A stretch of DNA of 42,886 nt from Leishmania donovani (Eukaryota; Euglenozoa; Kinetoplastea; Trypanosomatida; Trypanosomatidae): positions 894,697-937,582 of the forward strand of contig NC_018258.1 in the NCBI RefSeq assembly GCF_000227135.1, read 5' to 3'. Shown one piece after another: positions 42,203 to 42,886 of the stretch. Under the pieces are notes generated by a model. The model made no database searches and had not been told where the DNA came from. It saw only the letters and a list, made by a program, of their open reading frames with translations. How positions within the stretch are numbered: the first letter of the stretch is position 1; every line of letters starts with the position of its first letter. The position numbers were made by a program, and so were the translations under genes.

Positions 42203-42886
42203 AGGGATTGCGGATGTGGTTCCTTCCAAACACTTCTGCCTTCCACACAGCCAGCAGAAACCGTATTTGGGCGCCAATGAACCTCGCTGCGCATGGAATA
42301 CGTCAACCCCTCCTTTAGCGTGTCCGTGAAACTCTGCGTCGATACGAGACATTGGCGCATGCACATCTACGCGAAAAAAAAACCCTGAAGAGGAAATACG
42401 CAGCTCGACCTTCGCGGGTGGTGACCTCGGTCGTATGCTGCCGCTCCGTAGCGGTGCCAACACGCCGAGCAGTTCTGCATGTGCGCGCACCATCACCACC
42501 ACCACATCCAAGCAGGTGGAAGCGCGCAGAGAAAGAGGAAACGCTCGCACTGCCGCCCAAAAAAAAAGAAGAGGAGGCGTCACGGCCTAACTCGACAAGG
42601 GCGGGCGAGGGGCACAGACGACCGTCCCGCTGGACGGCATCGGGCAACACGGGAAAGTAGCCGATGTGGGGTGTGCGGGGGTAAAGTGCAGAAGAGAGGG
42701 AAGGGAACGCAGCAGGGGAGCGTATGAGGACCTCCCCTCCCACGCCAGAACGGTCAAGCACGCGCTCACCCGAGTCCGCGCCCTGTCGGCTCCGCCTCGC
42801 ACCCCCCACCCCCACACCCCGCTGCTCCTCCAGCGGCCGCTCAGTTCTCCCGTGGCGCGTTGCGTGGGTCGAAAGAAAAAGTGCGC
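42203..42886. other. Gene-free right end
   Basis: Probably 3' UTR or coding end of the next gene upstream in transcription, but no frame is convincing. A 166-codon minus-strand frame (42315-42815) has a low-complexity translation and no ATG that I can confirm. Confidence 0.4.

Noticed and set aside
1..42886. tRNA, rRNA, spliced-leader RNA genes, CRISPR arrays or bacterial operon signals
   Set aside because: None seen on reading. The layout is eukaryotic (trypanosomatid), and no cloverleaf boxes or regular repeat-spacer arrays were noticed.

Overview
The window looks like a trypanosomatid nuclear chromosome, most likely Leishmania or a close relative (Leishmaniinae). The reasons are GC-rich intronless genes, all convincing coding on one strand (minus), long gene-free stretches whose coding strand is pyrimidine-rich (the polypyrimidine tracts used for trans-splicing), dense (CA)n/(TA)n microsatellites, and two copies of a Leishmania-type degenerate interspersed repeat. 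The whole window reads as part of one polycistronic unit transcribed from base 42886 towards base 1. Only ATG was accepted as a start.

Layout in transcription order. At 38624-35724 is a 966-residue type II membrane glycosyltransferase with a GT4 catalytic half. Its frame stays coding-like for 56 codons beyond the stop, followed by a decayed coding stretch. At 31868-31504 is a broken relic of a second copy of the same glycosyltransferase. At 30824-29577 is a decayed unknown gene with three in-frame stops and one probable frameshift, interrupted by an assembly gap. A second gap lies at 28708-28806. Both gaps have 99 Ns and are flanked by exact direct repeats (251 and 338 bp), which suggests overlapping contig ends or collapsed repeats.

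From 28093 down to 7290 are six widely spaced small genes (about 150 to 385 codons). All encode single-pass proteins with an N-terminal membrane segment and a divergent low-complexity tail, and all carry the same short tail motif, Y-G-x-(A/S)-x-Y. I do not recognise the family. It is the most interesting signal in the window. The members look like a dispersed, fast-evolving family of membrane-anchored proteins sharing one short tyrosine motif.

At 6745-6385 is a SIDER-like repeat. At 6115-4618 is a decayed gene resembling the C-terminal half of a class III nucleotidyl cyclase-like protein. At 2056-1 is the 5' part of a large two-pass receptor-like protein with a HAMP-like linker and a degenerate cyclase-homology region, which runs off the left edge. 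The last two may be a live gene and a dead copy of its relative. The rest is untranslated or intergenic sequence. Long open frames there are expected by chance, because a pyrimidine-rich strand has few stop codons.
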